In this document: piece after piece, positions 11,295 through 23,235 of the stretch | Layout: every line of letters starts with the position of its first letter | Position numbering within the stretch: the first letter of the stretch is position 1 | DNA from: Chloranthus sessilifolius | Lineage: Eukaryota > Streptophyta > Magnoliopsida > Chloranthales > Chloranthaceae | Assembly: GCA_021018995.1 (NCBI GenBank) | Contig: CM037588.1 | Location: 151,113,725-151,177,724, forward strand | DNA length: 64,000 bases | Direction: 5' to 3' | Notes under the pieces: model-generated | What the model was told of the DNA's origin: nothing | What the model saw: the letters and a program-made list of their open reading frames with translations, nothing else | The model's database searches: none | Translations under genes and position numbers: made by a program

Positions 11295-11980
11295 GGTGTT
11301 GTTGCTTCACTTGCTTCTGATAAACATGTCTGGGAAGCTGTAATGAAAAATGAGAAGCTTATGGAATTTTGCCAGTCGGCTTCTGATGAAAATGTCTGGG
11401 AAACTGTAATGAAAAATGAGAAGGTAATGGAGCTCAACCAGTTGCACCAGAGAGGTAAGCATCCATCCATTCCATAAAATCTGAAAATTTGCTCTGATTA
11501 TTTGAACGGTGAGTTCCCCTTCAATGGGGTGTTTGAGTGGGCCCACAGTCCAATTCATGTTGGTTGTGGGTTCTACTATTTTTTATCTCCCTGGGCTGTC
11601 ATGATTCCGTAGATTGTAGGCTCCACTGAATAAGATCTCGCTCTTAGTACAAATTTTCATTTTATTTCTTTGTTTCTGCAGGTGCTGTCCCTGAAGACAT
11701 GACTGGGGAGAAGGGGAATGGTGAGAAACAATCCAGTGAAAGCACCGGAAACAGGTTCAAGGAATTTTTGAAGAGAACCCAGAAGAAAGTGGTGGAAACC
11801 CAGAAGAAAGTGGTGGAAATGGTAAGAAATTTATCAGTTCACTTTGTAAATGGCGGAAATCTTACGGAGGAAAGCAGCTCGACAGACGGAAAGGGAAGCC
11901 CACTCAAAACCCCGTTTGGAGCTTCCTTCTTGGCTTTGCTAATTGCAGTGATGATGGTGATCCTGATGAAGAGGGTTTAG
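11295..11980 (+). CDS. 3' exons of gene A: tail-anchored plant protein with VWxxVMKN repeats (partial)
   Basis: Two exons are supported. Exon 1 is 11295-11454, after acceptor ctacccag and ending at donor gtaagc; exon 2 is 11682-11980, after acceptor ttctgcag and ending with a stop. The phases agree: the G|GT codon is rebuilt across the intron. Exon 1 encodes a VVASLASDKHVWEAVMKN segment followed by a second, 22-residue copy of the SD..VWE.VMKNEK unit. Exon 2 has a duplicated TQKKVVE heptad, an acidic/Ser linker, and near the C-terminus a hydrophobic stretch (FLALLIAVMMVILM) closed by KRV, typical of a tail anchor. I recognise the layout as an unnamed plant family whose N-terminus is like gene B. 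The 5' exons must lie left of the window or be lost. Function unknown. Confidence 0.75.
11313..11444 (+). repeat. 66-bp in-frame tandem duplication inside gene A exon
   Basis: The stretch beginning GCTTCTGATAAACATGTCTG at 11313 recurs as GCTTCTGATGAAAATGTCTG at 11379, giving two 22-residue units with the shared core VWE-VMKNEK-ME. The reading frame is kept. Confidence 0.85.
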
Positions 11981-12477
11981 ATGGAATCCATGCATCGGAT
12001 CATGCTCAATATGCAAGTAAATTTAGGAACATTATGGAAATATAAAAATACATTTAGGTACACTGAGAACCCGAATTGGCTGTATTTTACTTTAATAGGA
12101 GATGAAAATGTTTAACAGCAGAGCAGGTGATTCTTTCTGATGAAATTTTGTGTCCAGCATTAGCGTCCTTATCAACGTTTTAAAAACCGAACCGGAGCCT
12201 AGCTGATTTGGTCAGATCAAAAACCAAAAAATTGAAAAGATAAATCCGTATTTGCTATTTTGAAATTTACTTATTTATTTTCAACTTTTGGAATTAAAAT
12301 AGCATAAAATACCGAGTACTTAATTAGTTTAGAAATTTATACACTTAAATAGTTTATGGAAAAAAAATAGAGAGATGAACTTCTAATCTGATTAGAAAAC
12401 TTTTAAAAGGTGTTTCATAAAAGTCAACAATCCTAGAACATATTTTTATTTAGTGAATTGGTAAATATTAAATAATA
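11981..12477. other. 3' flank of gene A
   Basis: AT-rich sequence following the gene A stop codon. It probably holds the 3' UTR; AATATAAAAATACATTTAGG near 12040 could serve polyadenylation. No other feature is seen before the Helitron boundary. Confidence 0.4.
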
Positions 12478-15400
12478 CCAGTAAAAGTGCATGTGAGTCG
12501 CAGTTGTTAATATGAATGTCGAGATACCATCAAATTCGTCTAATTTCAATGTCATATTCTAAAGATCTTTTATCTTTATGATGACTTAACATAATAAACG
12601 GCCATCATCTCATTCATATTTGACTGTTTTGAGTTATATAATAGAGATTTTATTTTATACCAATTTTTTGCATTAAATATTTTTAGATCATGGCCTTCAA
12701 ATTTGATGGCTAAGATGAAGTTTCCACTTGGCCTAAGTTCTCCAAATATCAAGTTTTTTCTTTAAAGGATAATTCTAATTATACCAACAAAATCTCTAAG
12801 TTGCACTAAAAATCATTAATTGATGTGAACCAGATGATGAAGATTGATTTTTCTTTTCAATCTTTCACATAATGGAACTTTAGATCAATGGTGTACCATT
12901 AGATGGTCAATTTATTGTTCCAGTGGCATACATTGAAAAAAAAGTGATCGAAAATTATGAGGCACACATCATACTCAAATGTGATTTTCGATCACTTTTT
13001 GGGATGTTTTATTTACACAATGTGCAATAAAAAATTGACTGTCAGTACCCTCATGATCTTAAGATCTACGATTTGAGCGAAAACGATCGTTATTGTCTGA
13101 TTCAAAACAGTCAATGGTATTCGACTATGGTGTTCTTCAAAATTGATTTCCACTTCAATCTTCCACATGATGATCCTAAGGAAAATGGTGTACCATTAGA
13201 TTGTCAATTTTTAATTTACGAACAGTAAATGAAAACCATGTGGCAAACATTATGTTCAAACATGATTTTCGATAATGTTTTGAAACGTGCAACACTTAAA
13301 ATAAAAAGTTGATTGTCGGTACACCTATGATCTCATACATTATGGGGAAGACTGAGCGACAAACGATCTTCATCTCTTGATTTGCAATAGTCAATGCTTT
13401 TTTATTTAATAGTCAATGCTTTTTTATTATAGTATCATTAAAAATTCGGTCACTATAAATAGAACGGTTCGATTTTCGTTTTAACCTTTCATCCCAAAAA
13501 ATAACTGGATATCATGTGGCACATGACATGTTTAAACATGATCATGGGCATACAATCAAAAGGGTAGAGAGCTATATAGCTTACTAATTTTTTGAACATG
13601 TACCAGCATTTGGTTCATGCAATTGGCAGACCATCTCATGCATTTGACATTCAATCGATTTATTGATTATATAATTAAAAAGTTATAATCATTAATTATA
13701 AATCTCATAAAAATGCATGCGCAATGCACATGTTGCCAAAATAAAAAATTTCAACTGAAAAATGTGGTAGAAGATGTATAATAGTCACTTGCACTACATA
13801 TCAATATATGGTGTCAAAATAGTGCCCTATATATAAAATCTCTAACCTTAATTTTATAGACATGCCATTATTTTAAAGTCATAGGTCATATGATTCACAT
13901 GATCATCATATAAATCATATTATGTTAAAATAACATTTAAAAAAAATATGATTTAGAACCTAAAAGTAAAGTTGCCAATAGGTCGTGTTAAATGTTTGAC
14001 TGTCCGATTGGTAAATAACATATGTTGGCTTGACCCGATGGTGCACCCCGACTCGACCTAATTCTCGAAGGGGTCAAGGGTATATGCCCAACCCGACGAC
14101 ACCTATCCCGACCTGAACCTGAAGGGTCGAGGGTATATGCCTAACCTGACTTGACACTTGACCCGACGCCTAACCTGACCTGATTGAAAACACTATATTT
14201 TATTATTATTATTATTAGTAGTAGATAAAATCTTGTAACTTGAGATTAGTCGACCAAATTTTTTCTTTACCCGACTCAACCATACCTATAGATTGTGTCT
14301 GACACTTCATGCATAACTTAGCCCAACATGTCAAGTTTACTGCCTAACCCAATAAAAAAGCCATCTCGAGCAGGTCGAGTATCAAGTCTACCTAATTTGT
14401 TAAGAGCCCTATGTAAAAGTATCATATGGTTATCCAAGTCAAATAAAGCTAAGTGTTCGCCTAAGTCTTACAACCAACATATATATAAGTTCAAGTTTTG
14501 AACCGAAATCTGAACCCCACCCGAAAACCTAACGAATTGAACCAGCCACAACTGACCCGAAAATCGATTCAGACCGAACCAATTCTAGTTCAGTCTGATT
14601 TCGATTTTAGGTGGGAAAAGCCGAAAATCGATTAGGTTGGATGAGAAAATTTGATCAAGGGTACATTAATCATGGCTTAAAGGGTTTCAACTTTCCAGTA
14701 AATTATTATTTTGGTAACTTTATTAACACCCGCCGAATCTTAGAGGGCACCTATGCTAAAAACCATCGACTCTTTGTATTAGTTGATGGAGATAATTTTT
14801 TGGCCCAATCTTCCATATAAGGGATCTTGATATTGTGGGCTTACCATTAGATGATCATTTTTTTATTTCATGCGGCGAAGATCCCAAAATATGGCCCATA
14901 AATTACATGGCATACATCATGCTCAAATTTAATTTTTTGGCTATTTTTTTGTGATCTATGCCACATAATTCAAAGCAAGTCAAATATTTTATGGTAAAAT
15001 TGTTATTTCTCTTAACTTTGTGGGTTTCTTTGAAGGAGCTAAAAATAAGGAAGGAAAGAAAACTTATTTGGGTGCCATTATTTATGTATTCCTATTGAAA
15101 AAAGGATTCTATATGGGTATCATTATTTACACCCCTTAAAATTGTGACCTCACCTATATCCTCTAGTACATATGAAATGACTGCCTTGAATCAGAAGATG
15201 CATATCATTGTTTATCCCCATCTTACCCAAATGATTTTGGGATCATGAGAGTATCATTAGACCGTCGATTTTTTATTTTATACGGCGCACGTCTAAAAAA
15301 TGATATTAAAATCATGTTTGACAGTGATGTAGGCCATATGATTTTAGAGTCACTTTTTGGGTTGTGTGCCAAGTGAAATAAACTGTTACTGTCTGATGAT

Positions 15401-15674
15401 ACAACTAAGATGTCAAGATCAACTATATAGAAGATTGAGATGAAAAATAATCTCTATCGTATGATTCAAAGCGAGCAATATATTCGGATTGAAGGAGGTG
15501 GGACGAGGTTATAGTTTTATTGATGGTAAATAATGACACCCATTTTAATTTTATTGTCACAACTTAGGAGTGTATATAGGGGCAGACTGGGTTGGTAAAG
15601 AAGGGCATTTAGTTCCTAAAGTGTGGAAATAAAACTTGACAGAAACTATTCTTACTTTTATATGGTAGTAAGGA
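12478..15674 (-). mobile_element. Non-autonomous Helitron, copy 1
   Basis: Read on the - strand it starts TCCTTACTACCATATAAAAG at 15674 and ends CTTTTACTGG at 12478, meeting the Helitron rules 5'-TC and CTRR-3'. It sits between host A (12477) and T (15675), with no target duplication. The 3' hairpin has decayed (see copy 2). The 3.2-kb interior has no Rep/helicase. It contains several inverted-repeat MITE arms (about 12826-13115, 13140-13415, 14766-14990, 15180-15495) and a block of short GGGTCAAGGGTATATGCCC-like repeats (14030-14180). It is homologous over most of its length to copy 2. Confidence 0.8.
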
Positions 15675-15746
15675 TAAATTTGTTGGATACCTCTATTCCG
15701 CCCATGCGTGCTTTGAAACCTCCCACTTCCGAGAACCCTTGAAATT

Positions 15747-16053
15747 TGTTGATTGCTTAGGTTTTGATGATGGAGATCGTGTCTCACCCGGATCTTCCAC
15801 CAAATGGATCTTGAGATTATGGCTCATCTATCATCTCCAATTTTTATTCCATGTTCCCCAAATCTCCCAAAAATGGCCCTAAAATCACATTTGAGTGAGA
15901 TGTGTCATATGATTGCAAAGCCATTTTTTGGGGATGTGTGACACATGTAAATCCAAAATAGACTGTTAGATAGGTGTGCCATGATATCAAGATCCATTGT
16001 GTGGACAATCGGAGTGGAATAAGGTCTCCATCATTTGATCCGAAGCAATCAAC
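15747..16053. mobile_element. Foldback MITE of the GATGATGGAGATC family
   Basis: Ends TTGATTGCTTAGG..GATGATGGAGATC and its inverse GGTCTCCATCATTTGATCC..GCAATCAAC form long imperfect inverted repeats around a centre with TGATGTGTCATATG. About fifteen relatives occur in the window. No clean target duplication was seen. Confidence 0.65.
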
Positions 16054-16081
16054 AATTTTTAATGAGTCAAGGACGTAGGCG

Positions 16082-17388
16082 TGATGAGGTGTGACATATG
16101 ATCATATTTCACACCTTAAAACCTACATTTAGCCACCCGATGAAAGCACACTGACAGTTTTGTGAAGTTTTGACTGTTTTAGAAAAATCTGACCGTTGGA
16201 TGCATTTGATAGTGTAGAAAAGCATAAAAATAACCAACACCGGATAAGTGGACCAAAGGAATTGTCGAGTTTTGAAAATCATGAAAAATCAATCAATCGA
16301 CCATGTCCATCGATCAATCGGGACATGGTCGAAACTAAGAAATTTCAAACAGAGGCCCTATTTAAGTGAAAATTAGAGTTGGGATTAGGAGTCTCTCCCT
16401 TTGGGGAGCCTTTTTTCTTTTCTTAGTTTTTATTTTTCTTCAAGCACTTTTTAGCCTAGTTTTCTTTTTCCATTTTTAAGATTGTTCTTCCATTTCTTAA
16501 TTAGAGCTTTGACTAATTTTAATTTCTGCAACTGAGGAAAGATTGTACCTGCTTGGATTAAAGCTTTTGTGGATTTTACTGGAGCCACCTTACGGTATTT
16601 TAATGTCATTTTCAATTTATTTCTTTATTTTATTGTTTATTTCAATCATGCGTAGCTAAATCTCTCTGAGGATGGGGGTCTAATGAATCCCATCCAAGGT
16701 TGCCTATTTATAATGATATAGATCTATAGTTGTGATATTATTTCATCAATAGATGTTGTGATTATTAATGCCTCATTGCTCTTGCCGATGTGTGAACTCT
16801 GATTGTCATTTAAGATATGGGTGCTAGTCATGCTTCTCCCATGATCTCGGATCTGCAATGAGGAATTTACTCCGGATTCTTTCTCGATAATATTTGTGGC
16901 ATTAATTCATCGTCATTAGAAACCTCTTTTACGGTGAATGTTTCGTCACATTTCTTTTACGGTTGTAGGAAGACCATACTTTAGATCTGATTTTGTGGAT
17001 TTAATGATATATTTTTCGTAAATATTTGATTAAGTTCAATATTTATGTATATCGCATCTTGTGATGATATCGTATCTCATCTAATAGATTTATATTTCAT
17101 AAATAGTAAACCAAGGATGAGAGGAGTTAGCATCTCGATCTTCTCTTTCATTCTTTATTTAATTTAAATTTTATTGCTTAGTTTTTTTATTTATTTTGTC
17201 CATCAAACTCTCAAAATCATAAACTAGTTTGAATATTGTGCTAGATCTGTGATAGTTATTTTGGTTAATTTATGTTTTATCCTTATAATTTTCTAACCCA
17301 TCTTCGTAATAACGATCTTATACTCGGCACTCACTAACTGCAATTCGATTCGTGCGCTTGCGAGTAAAACCAGATTAAAATTATAACA
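16082..17388. mobile_element. Solo LTR, Tat/Ogre-like Ty3/gypsy, copy 1
   Basis: It begins TGATGAGGTGTGACATATG and ends GCGAGTAAAACCAG...TTATAACA, flanked on both sides by aggcg (16077-16081 and 17389-17393), a perfect 5-bp target duplication. The start (ATATTTCACACCTTAAAACC, CATTTAGCCACCCGATGAA) and the end (CGTGCGCTTGCGAGTAAAAC) match the second copy at 51079. CTATTTAAGTG near 16368 is a TATA-like signal. No internal region follows, so it is a solo LTR. Placing it in the Tat/Ogre lineage rests on LTR resemblance only. Confidence 0.8.
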
Positions 17389-17532
17389 AGGCGTTTTCAT
17401 AAAACGCATGGGCGCGAGTAGAGGTACCCAAATTTGTTATTGTTTAAATATTTTAAAATTAATAAAAATATTTATGTTAAAATTAAACTCTATCTATATA
17501 TAGGAATATGCTTTCGAGTCCACAGTGGTGAC

Positions 17533-17698
17533 CAAGGGTCAAAATGTTAGATATAGAACTGGTTGAAATCGAAATTTTGCAGTTTGGCCAATATACTATT
17601 AAGCCCAAAATTCTGGTCTTAAATTTCATTTTAGTACTGACCGAAACCGATATAATTTGGCTAATAATTTGAATTATCGGCCGGAATTTTGATCCATG
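17533..17698. mobile_element. Short hAT-like MITE (CATGGATCAAAAT family), 166 bp
   Basis: The left end CAAGGGTCAAAATGTT and the inverse of the right end, CATGGATCAAAATTCC, are terminal inverted repeats. The flanks gtggtgac (17525-17532) and gtgatgac (17699-17706) form an 8-bp target duplication with one mismatch, as in the hAT superfamily. The interior has TTATCGGCCGGAATTTT. Relatives are at 29640 and 37632. Confidence 0.75.
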
Positions 17699-18101
17699 GT
17701 GATGACTATACACTTTGATGCCCTATCACGTGCCATGTAGCACATGATCGCTAGTTACAACCATTCTCTAAGGGTCCACCCACCTATCTCCCTTGGATTT
17801 AGTAAAAAAAAATGTAATTTTTGAATTTTTTTTTTGCCTTTTAAGTCACAAGTCAAAGTTTCCAACTGATGGTTGAATTTGGTGCATCAAAATTTTGCAC
17901 CTTTGACCAACTTTTCGGCAGTGAATAAATATCCTTTTTATTTACTTATTATGGTACTTGATTGACCTTGGGCAAGTTCTGTGGCACCTGATCCTTTGGT
18001 TGGGTGCCACATGGTGCCCAATTGGTTTGAACGCATGTCCACATGACGCCCAATTTGCAACCATTTTTCCTGTGAAGAGCACTCTTTCATAGGAAAAAAT
18101 T

Positions 18102-18252
18102 GTTGACTACCTTAAATCAGGCGATGGAGATCGTTTTTTGTCCCATGGAACCAATATCTGATCGTTTGATAGGTGCACTATGTTCTCATGATCTATTGTG
18201 TGGAATATTGGGACGAAAAACGATCTCCATCGTCTGATTCAAGGCAGTCAAC
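18102..18252. mobile_element. Compact foldback MITE, about 150 bp
   Basis: The left arm GTTGACTACCTTAAATCAGG..GATGGAGATCGTTTTTTGTC and the right arm GGGACGAAAAACGATCTCCA..GATTCAAGGCAGTCAAC are near-perfect inverse complements of about 45 bp. It is the shortest and cleanest member of the family in the window and could fold into one hairpin if transcribed. Confidence 0.75.
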
Positions 18253-18381
18253 AGGTTTCCAATGAAAGAGCGTGTGCGGCCACATCTTATCACCATACGC
18301 TATGCGAAGGAAGAAGAGTACATAGCTTGGGGAAGAAAACTCACTAGAGAAAGTCAGGTGTAACCTCTTCAAGTCACCATC

Positions 18382-18382
<1 letters not shown>

Positions 18383-18414
<32 letters not shown>
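18383..18414. repeat. (TTA)n microsatellite
   Basis: About ten ATT/TTA trinucleotides in an uninterrupted run. Confidence 0.95.
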
Positions 18415-18980
18415 TAGGGTAAGTTGGGCTTGAATCTTTAAAAAATCGAATCTTTAAGTTCATCCACTTATTCGGGTGAATATTTTGTAAAGGATTCATC
18501 AACGTGAATTATTTCTGTACACCCACTTCTTCCCCACTCGACGACACTGATGATGATGTCAGTGACGACGATGCCTACCGGTGATGCCAATGCTTATACC
18601 AGCAATGTCGAGGAAGAAGAAGTCCACAAAACCTCTTGAAACCCTAAGAAGAAGCCATGAACTTTTGAAACCCTAAGAAGAGTCATGAAACCCTTTTGAA
18701 ACTCTAAGAAGAAGAAGAAGCTATGAAACTCTCTTGAACCTCTTTAAAAAAAAGAACAAGGAGAAGAAGAGAGAAAACTTCAAAATTCTTGTACTCCTTT
18801 TGAAAAATCTCTAAAACGAATGAGAAAAGTAAGAAAAAAAATGTCTGTGTGCATGACGGTGGATACCCATTGTAGTTTAAAGTTGACGGTGAGTACCCTC
18901 TGTTAGATTTAAAAAATTGATTGTCGGTACCCACCGTCACACACACAGACAAGTTTTTTTTTTTCTTTTTCTTACGTTCT

Positions 18981-19658
18981 TGTAAGGTATTTTGTCATAA
19001 TCATGATGTAACCTAATATTGCTCCCAAAGTATTTTTTAATTGCCAAGTAAAATATTGTGAAAATTTTGTCGTCACAATCTGGTGTACGGACGTCCGTGG
19101 TTGACCCCACGGACATCCGTGGTCACGGACGATCGTGAGTGATTCACGGACATATATGCCCCGACAGTATTTAAGTGAAAATTCAGCTCGGGTAGTTATG
19201 TCTTCCGTGAAAAATTTCTCTATTCTGAAAAATTGAGACTGATTTTCCTTCTGTCTTTGAGATACCTTTACACCATTCAATTTGGATTTATTTCTCAAAG
19301 AATTACTCCTTTATCATTAAGATCTAAAGGTTTAGATTGTTGACTCGTGTGATATGAGTGGGTCATCATTAGATGCATTGATTTACAACGAAAGATGTTC
19401 ACTATGGAACTAATGGTTGTGGGATGCGGTCATGATTTGTGAGGAGAGTGATAGGACATATCATTCACAAAACACTGTAAGGTTTATTTTGTTCAAAGTG
19501 GATTTTTAGTTTGGATCTGAGATAGATCCCGTGATTTTTACCTGTGCTAGGATTTTTCATGAAAAAATCTCTTGTGTTATTTGTGGGGATGTGAATAATT
19601 CTTTTAATTATTTATATTCTTTATAAAGTGTTAGATCTCTCATTATTCCGAAATTTCA
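18981..19658 (+). repeat. Copia 5' LTR
   Basis: It starts TGTAAGG and ends AAATTTCA, 678 bp. CAGTATTTAAGTG near 19163 is a likely TATA box. Upstream of it, near 19085-19160, is a cluster of the CG-bearing palindrome ACGGACGTCCGT and its variants (ACGGACATCCGT, ACGGACGATCGT). Confidence 0.9.
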
Positions 19659-19660
19659 AT

Positions 19661-19678
19661 TGGTATCAAAGCTAGGGC
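19661..19678 (+). other. Primer binding site, initiator tRNA-Met type
   Basis: TGGTATCAAAGCTAGGGC lies two bases after the 5' LTR. Plant Copia elements usually have TGGTATCAGAGC, complementary to the 3' end of initiator tRNA-Met; this copy differs by one base in that core. Confidence 0.85.
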
Positions 19679-19707
19679 ACTTGATTAATTCTTACGAATT
19701 TAGTGTA

Positions 19708-20679
19708 ATGACTAATTCGAGATATCTTGATCTTCCAAGAGAATGTGCGCCTACTGCTAGACCACCCTTATTTGATGGCTCTAACTATCCTTACTAGAAG
19801 GCAAGGATGAGAGCATTTTTAAGTTTCATGGATCCACACATATGGTATGCTATTAAGGATGGATGGTCGCCACCTACTACGACCTCCGTGATCGATAATA
19901 TTCCTAATATCATAATTAAACCTAGATAATTGTGGACTGATCAAGAGTATGATAATCTTGATTATAATTCTAAGGCTCTTAATGCCTTATTTGGAGCAGT
20001 GACTACTTCCAAATTTCATCGGATAAGTACTTGCACTATTGCAAAGGATGCATGAAAAATCCTTGAAACCACATATGAAGGGACCCCACCCCTCAAGTGA
20101 AGATCTCTAAACTTTAAATGCTTACTTCTCAATTTGAAAATCTTCACATGGAAGATGATGAAAAATTTCCTGACTTTTATATTCGTCTGAATGATATTGT
20201 CAACGGTTCTTTTAATCTTGGTGAACCAATTTCTAATGCAAAAGTTGTTAGAAAAATCTTAAGATCTTTACCTAAACGATTCAGATCTAAGGTCAATGCA
20301 ATTGTTGAATCCAAAGATGTTGATAACTTAAATTTGGATGAATAAGTTGGTTCTTTACAAACCAATGAGTATGAAATACAAGATACTCATGATAGTAAAA
20401 GTGTTACTTTTAGATCACCTAAGAATGATTTTGAATCTAGCAGTGATTCTGATTAATCAGAAGAACTTGCACTTTTTGTTAAAAATGAAGTTCTATAAAA
20501 ATAAGAAACAACCTTTTCAAAGAACTGAGAAGTCAAGAAAATTTCAATTTAAATCATTTGAGAAGAAACCTCAAAAAGACTCATCTGAAATACAATGTTA
20601 TAAATGTCGTAGATATGGTCACTTTACTGTTGAATGTCCAAATCGAAAAAATGAAAAAGGCAAGTTAAAAGCATTGTGA
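19708..20679 (+). pseudogene. Copia gag with CCHC zinc knuckle (broken)
   Basis: The frame starts at ATG 19708 with a gag N-terminus (ARPPLFDGSNYPY, then a stop where the family has Trp, then KARMRAFL). Further stops follow, including another TGA at a Trp position before KILETTYEG, and a frameshift near 20105. The frame then continues as MLTSQFENLHMEDDEKFPDF and SLPKRFRSKVNAIVESKD. The zinc knuckle CYKCRRYGHFTVEC (CX2CX4HX4C) is intact near 20600-20640. Gag would form the particle and package RNA. It is now a pseudogene. Confidence 0.85.
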
Positions 20680-20752
20680 ATCATCTTCTGAAACACATTA
20701 TGAATCATCTTCTGATGATTCTGTTCAAGCCTCACTTGGTTTTAGAGCCTTT

Positions 20753-21208
20753 ATGGCTTCGATTGTTGAGTCGGATACGCTACAATCTAAAAGTACTTTG
20801 ATAAATGAAACTGACTTGGTTAGTTCTTCATCTATTATTTCTAAAAATGATAGTGATGTTCTTGACATAAATACTGCTTACAGTGAATTGTATAAGGAAT
20901 CCTTAGAACTCACTAAAGAAAAATCAAAATTGATCAAAGAAAATTGTGAGTTGAAAAATACAATAATTAATCTTAACCTGCAAATTGAAACTCACATTCA
21001 AGACAAAGTTTCTTTTGAAAATTCTTCTAAATCTTTTGAGAACAAAGTAAAATTTTTAAACTCTAAATTTGTGGAACAAGAAAATAAAGTTAATTCACTA
21101 ACTTTAATCAATGAAAACCTAAAATGTGAGCTTAGTTCCATCAATGTCGAGTATTCCAAGTTTAGTAATGCTAACGAGAAACTTGAGAAAATTTTAAAAA
21201 CTGGTTAA
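20753..21208 (+). pseudogene. Copia post-gag coiled-coil segment
   Basis: A 151-codon open frame (MASIVESDTL onward) is dominated by heptads rich in Glu, Lys, Asn and Leu (ELYKESLELTKEKSKL, ENCELKNTIINLNLQIE). Spacers of this kind, between the zinc knuckle and protease, are known from SIRE-type Copia elements. It has no catalytic motif; the role is probably structural in the Gag-Pol product. It is separated from gag by a stop at about 20678 and from the protease by several stops (21209-21600). Confidence 0.75.
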
Positions 21209-21601
21209 AGAACTACTGATAAGTTTGGTATTGGATACACTTATATATCAAATCAAAAGTCTAAACCTGAAAGCAGTTATGCACCAAAATTTGTTAAGGA
21301 AATATATTCAATTCAAGAAATTCCCAAATCAAACACTAAATCAACTAGCCCCAAAACATCTGAAAGAAGAATTCCAATTTGCTATACCTGTGGTTGGAAA
21401 GGATACACTTTTGTGTACTAACCATTCAATTTTGGAAACTTTTCTTATCCTAATTCAAATTTTAGACAATGGAAGAATCATAAAAGTTTTCAACATGAAA
21501 CTCAATTCATTCCTAGAGTTCGACCTAACACTGTTAAAAAACAATTAATTCAAAGACCTCCGAATCTTAAATATAAAAGTGTTTGGGTTAGAAAATCTGA
21601 T

Positions 21602-22763
21602 TTGTCTGCCCAGGTTGCTCATATTTCTCTTAAAGCAAGTGAATTTTTAAGGTGGTTCCTTGATAGTAGTTGCTCTAGGCATATTACTGGTGATAAATCA
21701 TTCTTTTCTCATCTAAATCTTTGCTATGAAGGAAATGCCACGTTTGGAAATGGGAGCTCATGTAAAATTGTTGGAAAAGGAACAGTTGAAGCCCCTGGTT
21801 GTCTTAAGCTAAATGAAGTTCTTTATGTCAAAGGAATTAAGGCTAATCTAATAAGTATATAGTCACTTGTGTGATGATGGAATGAAAATCAAATTTTCTA
21901 AAAATTTGTGCACTGTTATTGATTCTAGTGGAAATGTGTTTCTTGAAGGGACTAGATCTTCTGATAATTGTTATACATTCAATGATCCCTTTAAGACCAT
22001 TTGTCTCGCAACAAGTATAAATGAACTTGATGTATGGCATTAGAGGCTAGGATATATGAATAAAAATGACTTATATAAATTAGCCTCTGATCAACTTACC
22101 TAAACTAAGCAAACCTGACAAGTTTATTTGTGGTGCTTGTCAGATGGGTAAACAGACTCGTGCACATCGTAAGACAGTAAATATTTCTACCTCTTCTAGA
22201 TTCCTTGAACTATTATATTTTGATCTTGTTGGTCATATGCGAATTAGAAGTTTAGGGGGTAAGAAATATGTTCTTGTTTTAGTTGATAATTTCTCTAGAT
22301 ATACTTGGGTGCTTTTTTAAGAGAAAAATATCAGGCTTTTGATGAGTTTGTTATCATTGCCAAGAGAACTCAGGTCGAAAAAGATCTCTCTATTATTAGA
22401 ATCCGCAGTGATCATGGAAGAGAGTTTGATAACACATCCTTTACTCAGTTTTGTTCTTCTAGTGGAACCAAACATGAGTTCTCTGCTCCATACACACCTC
22501 AACAAAATGGTGTGGTAGAGAGAAAGAATCGCGTTCTTCAAGAAATGGCTCGTGTAATAATAAATGCCAACAATGTGGCTAAAAACTTATGGGCTGAGGC
22601 TATCAGTACTGCTTATTATATATCAAATCACGTATACCTTAGACCTAACACAACTAAGACTCCATATGAAATATGGAATGGGAAAAAGCCTCAAGTTAGT
22701 TACTTCTATATTTTTGGGAGTGTGTCATATCTCAAGGGATCGAGAGTCCCTTGGAAAACTTGA
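21602..22763 (+). pseudogene. Copia protease and integrase (broken)
   Basis: The protease has the motif WFLDSSCSRHITGD near 21650, with the catalytic Asp in DSS (DSG in most relatives). The GAG-pre-integrase region (DVWH..RLGYM, then CGACQMGKQTRAH) follows at 22030-22170 with a stop and shifts. The integrase core runs FDLVGHMRI, VLVLVDNFSRYTWV, then RIRSDHGREFDN and PYTPQQNGVVERKNR, so all three catalytic positions (D, D, E) can be seen. A stop at 22318 and a frame change after VPWKT break it. Confidence 0.85.
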
Positions 22764-23235
22764 ATAAAAAACTGACAAAGGTATTTTTATTGGTTATTCT
22801 TTAAATAGTCGAGCCTACATGATTTTTAATCTAAAGACCCTAACTGTTATAGAATCAATTAATGTTGTTGTAGAGGATATCAACACTATACCTACTCATT
22901 CTCTAGATAGAGATGATGAGACATCATTGGTTCCTATAACTCGTGAAAAATATCGTAATGGAAATAATGTCACTCCTACTGAAACTATCCATGATTCTTC
23001 TACACCTCCTTGTATCACTGAAATGTTAGATGAAGAGGACACTAATCAGAATATCTTTGAATCTCGGTCTACAAATAGGCATACTTATGCACGTAACATG
23101 AAAAGTCACCCTTCAAGCGCCATCATTAGTGATACCACTACCAAAATGATAACTAGACATAAATTCAAAAATCTTATGAATCTCTTATGTCATTTGTGTT
23201 ATACCTCTTCTATTGAACCTAAAAATATAAAAGAG

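Larger units (their letters stand above)
17707..18439. other. Intergenic sequence with a foldback MITE and a microsatellite
   Basis: No gene is seen. It contains the foldback MITE at 18102-18252 and the TTA microsatellite at 18383-18414, both listed separately, between AT-rich flanks. Confidence 0.5.
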
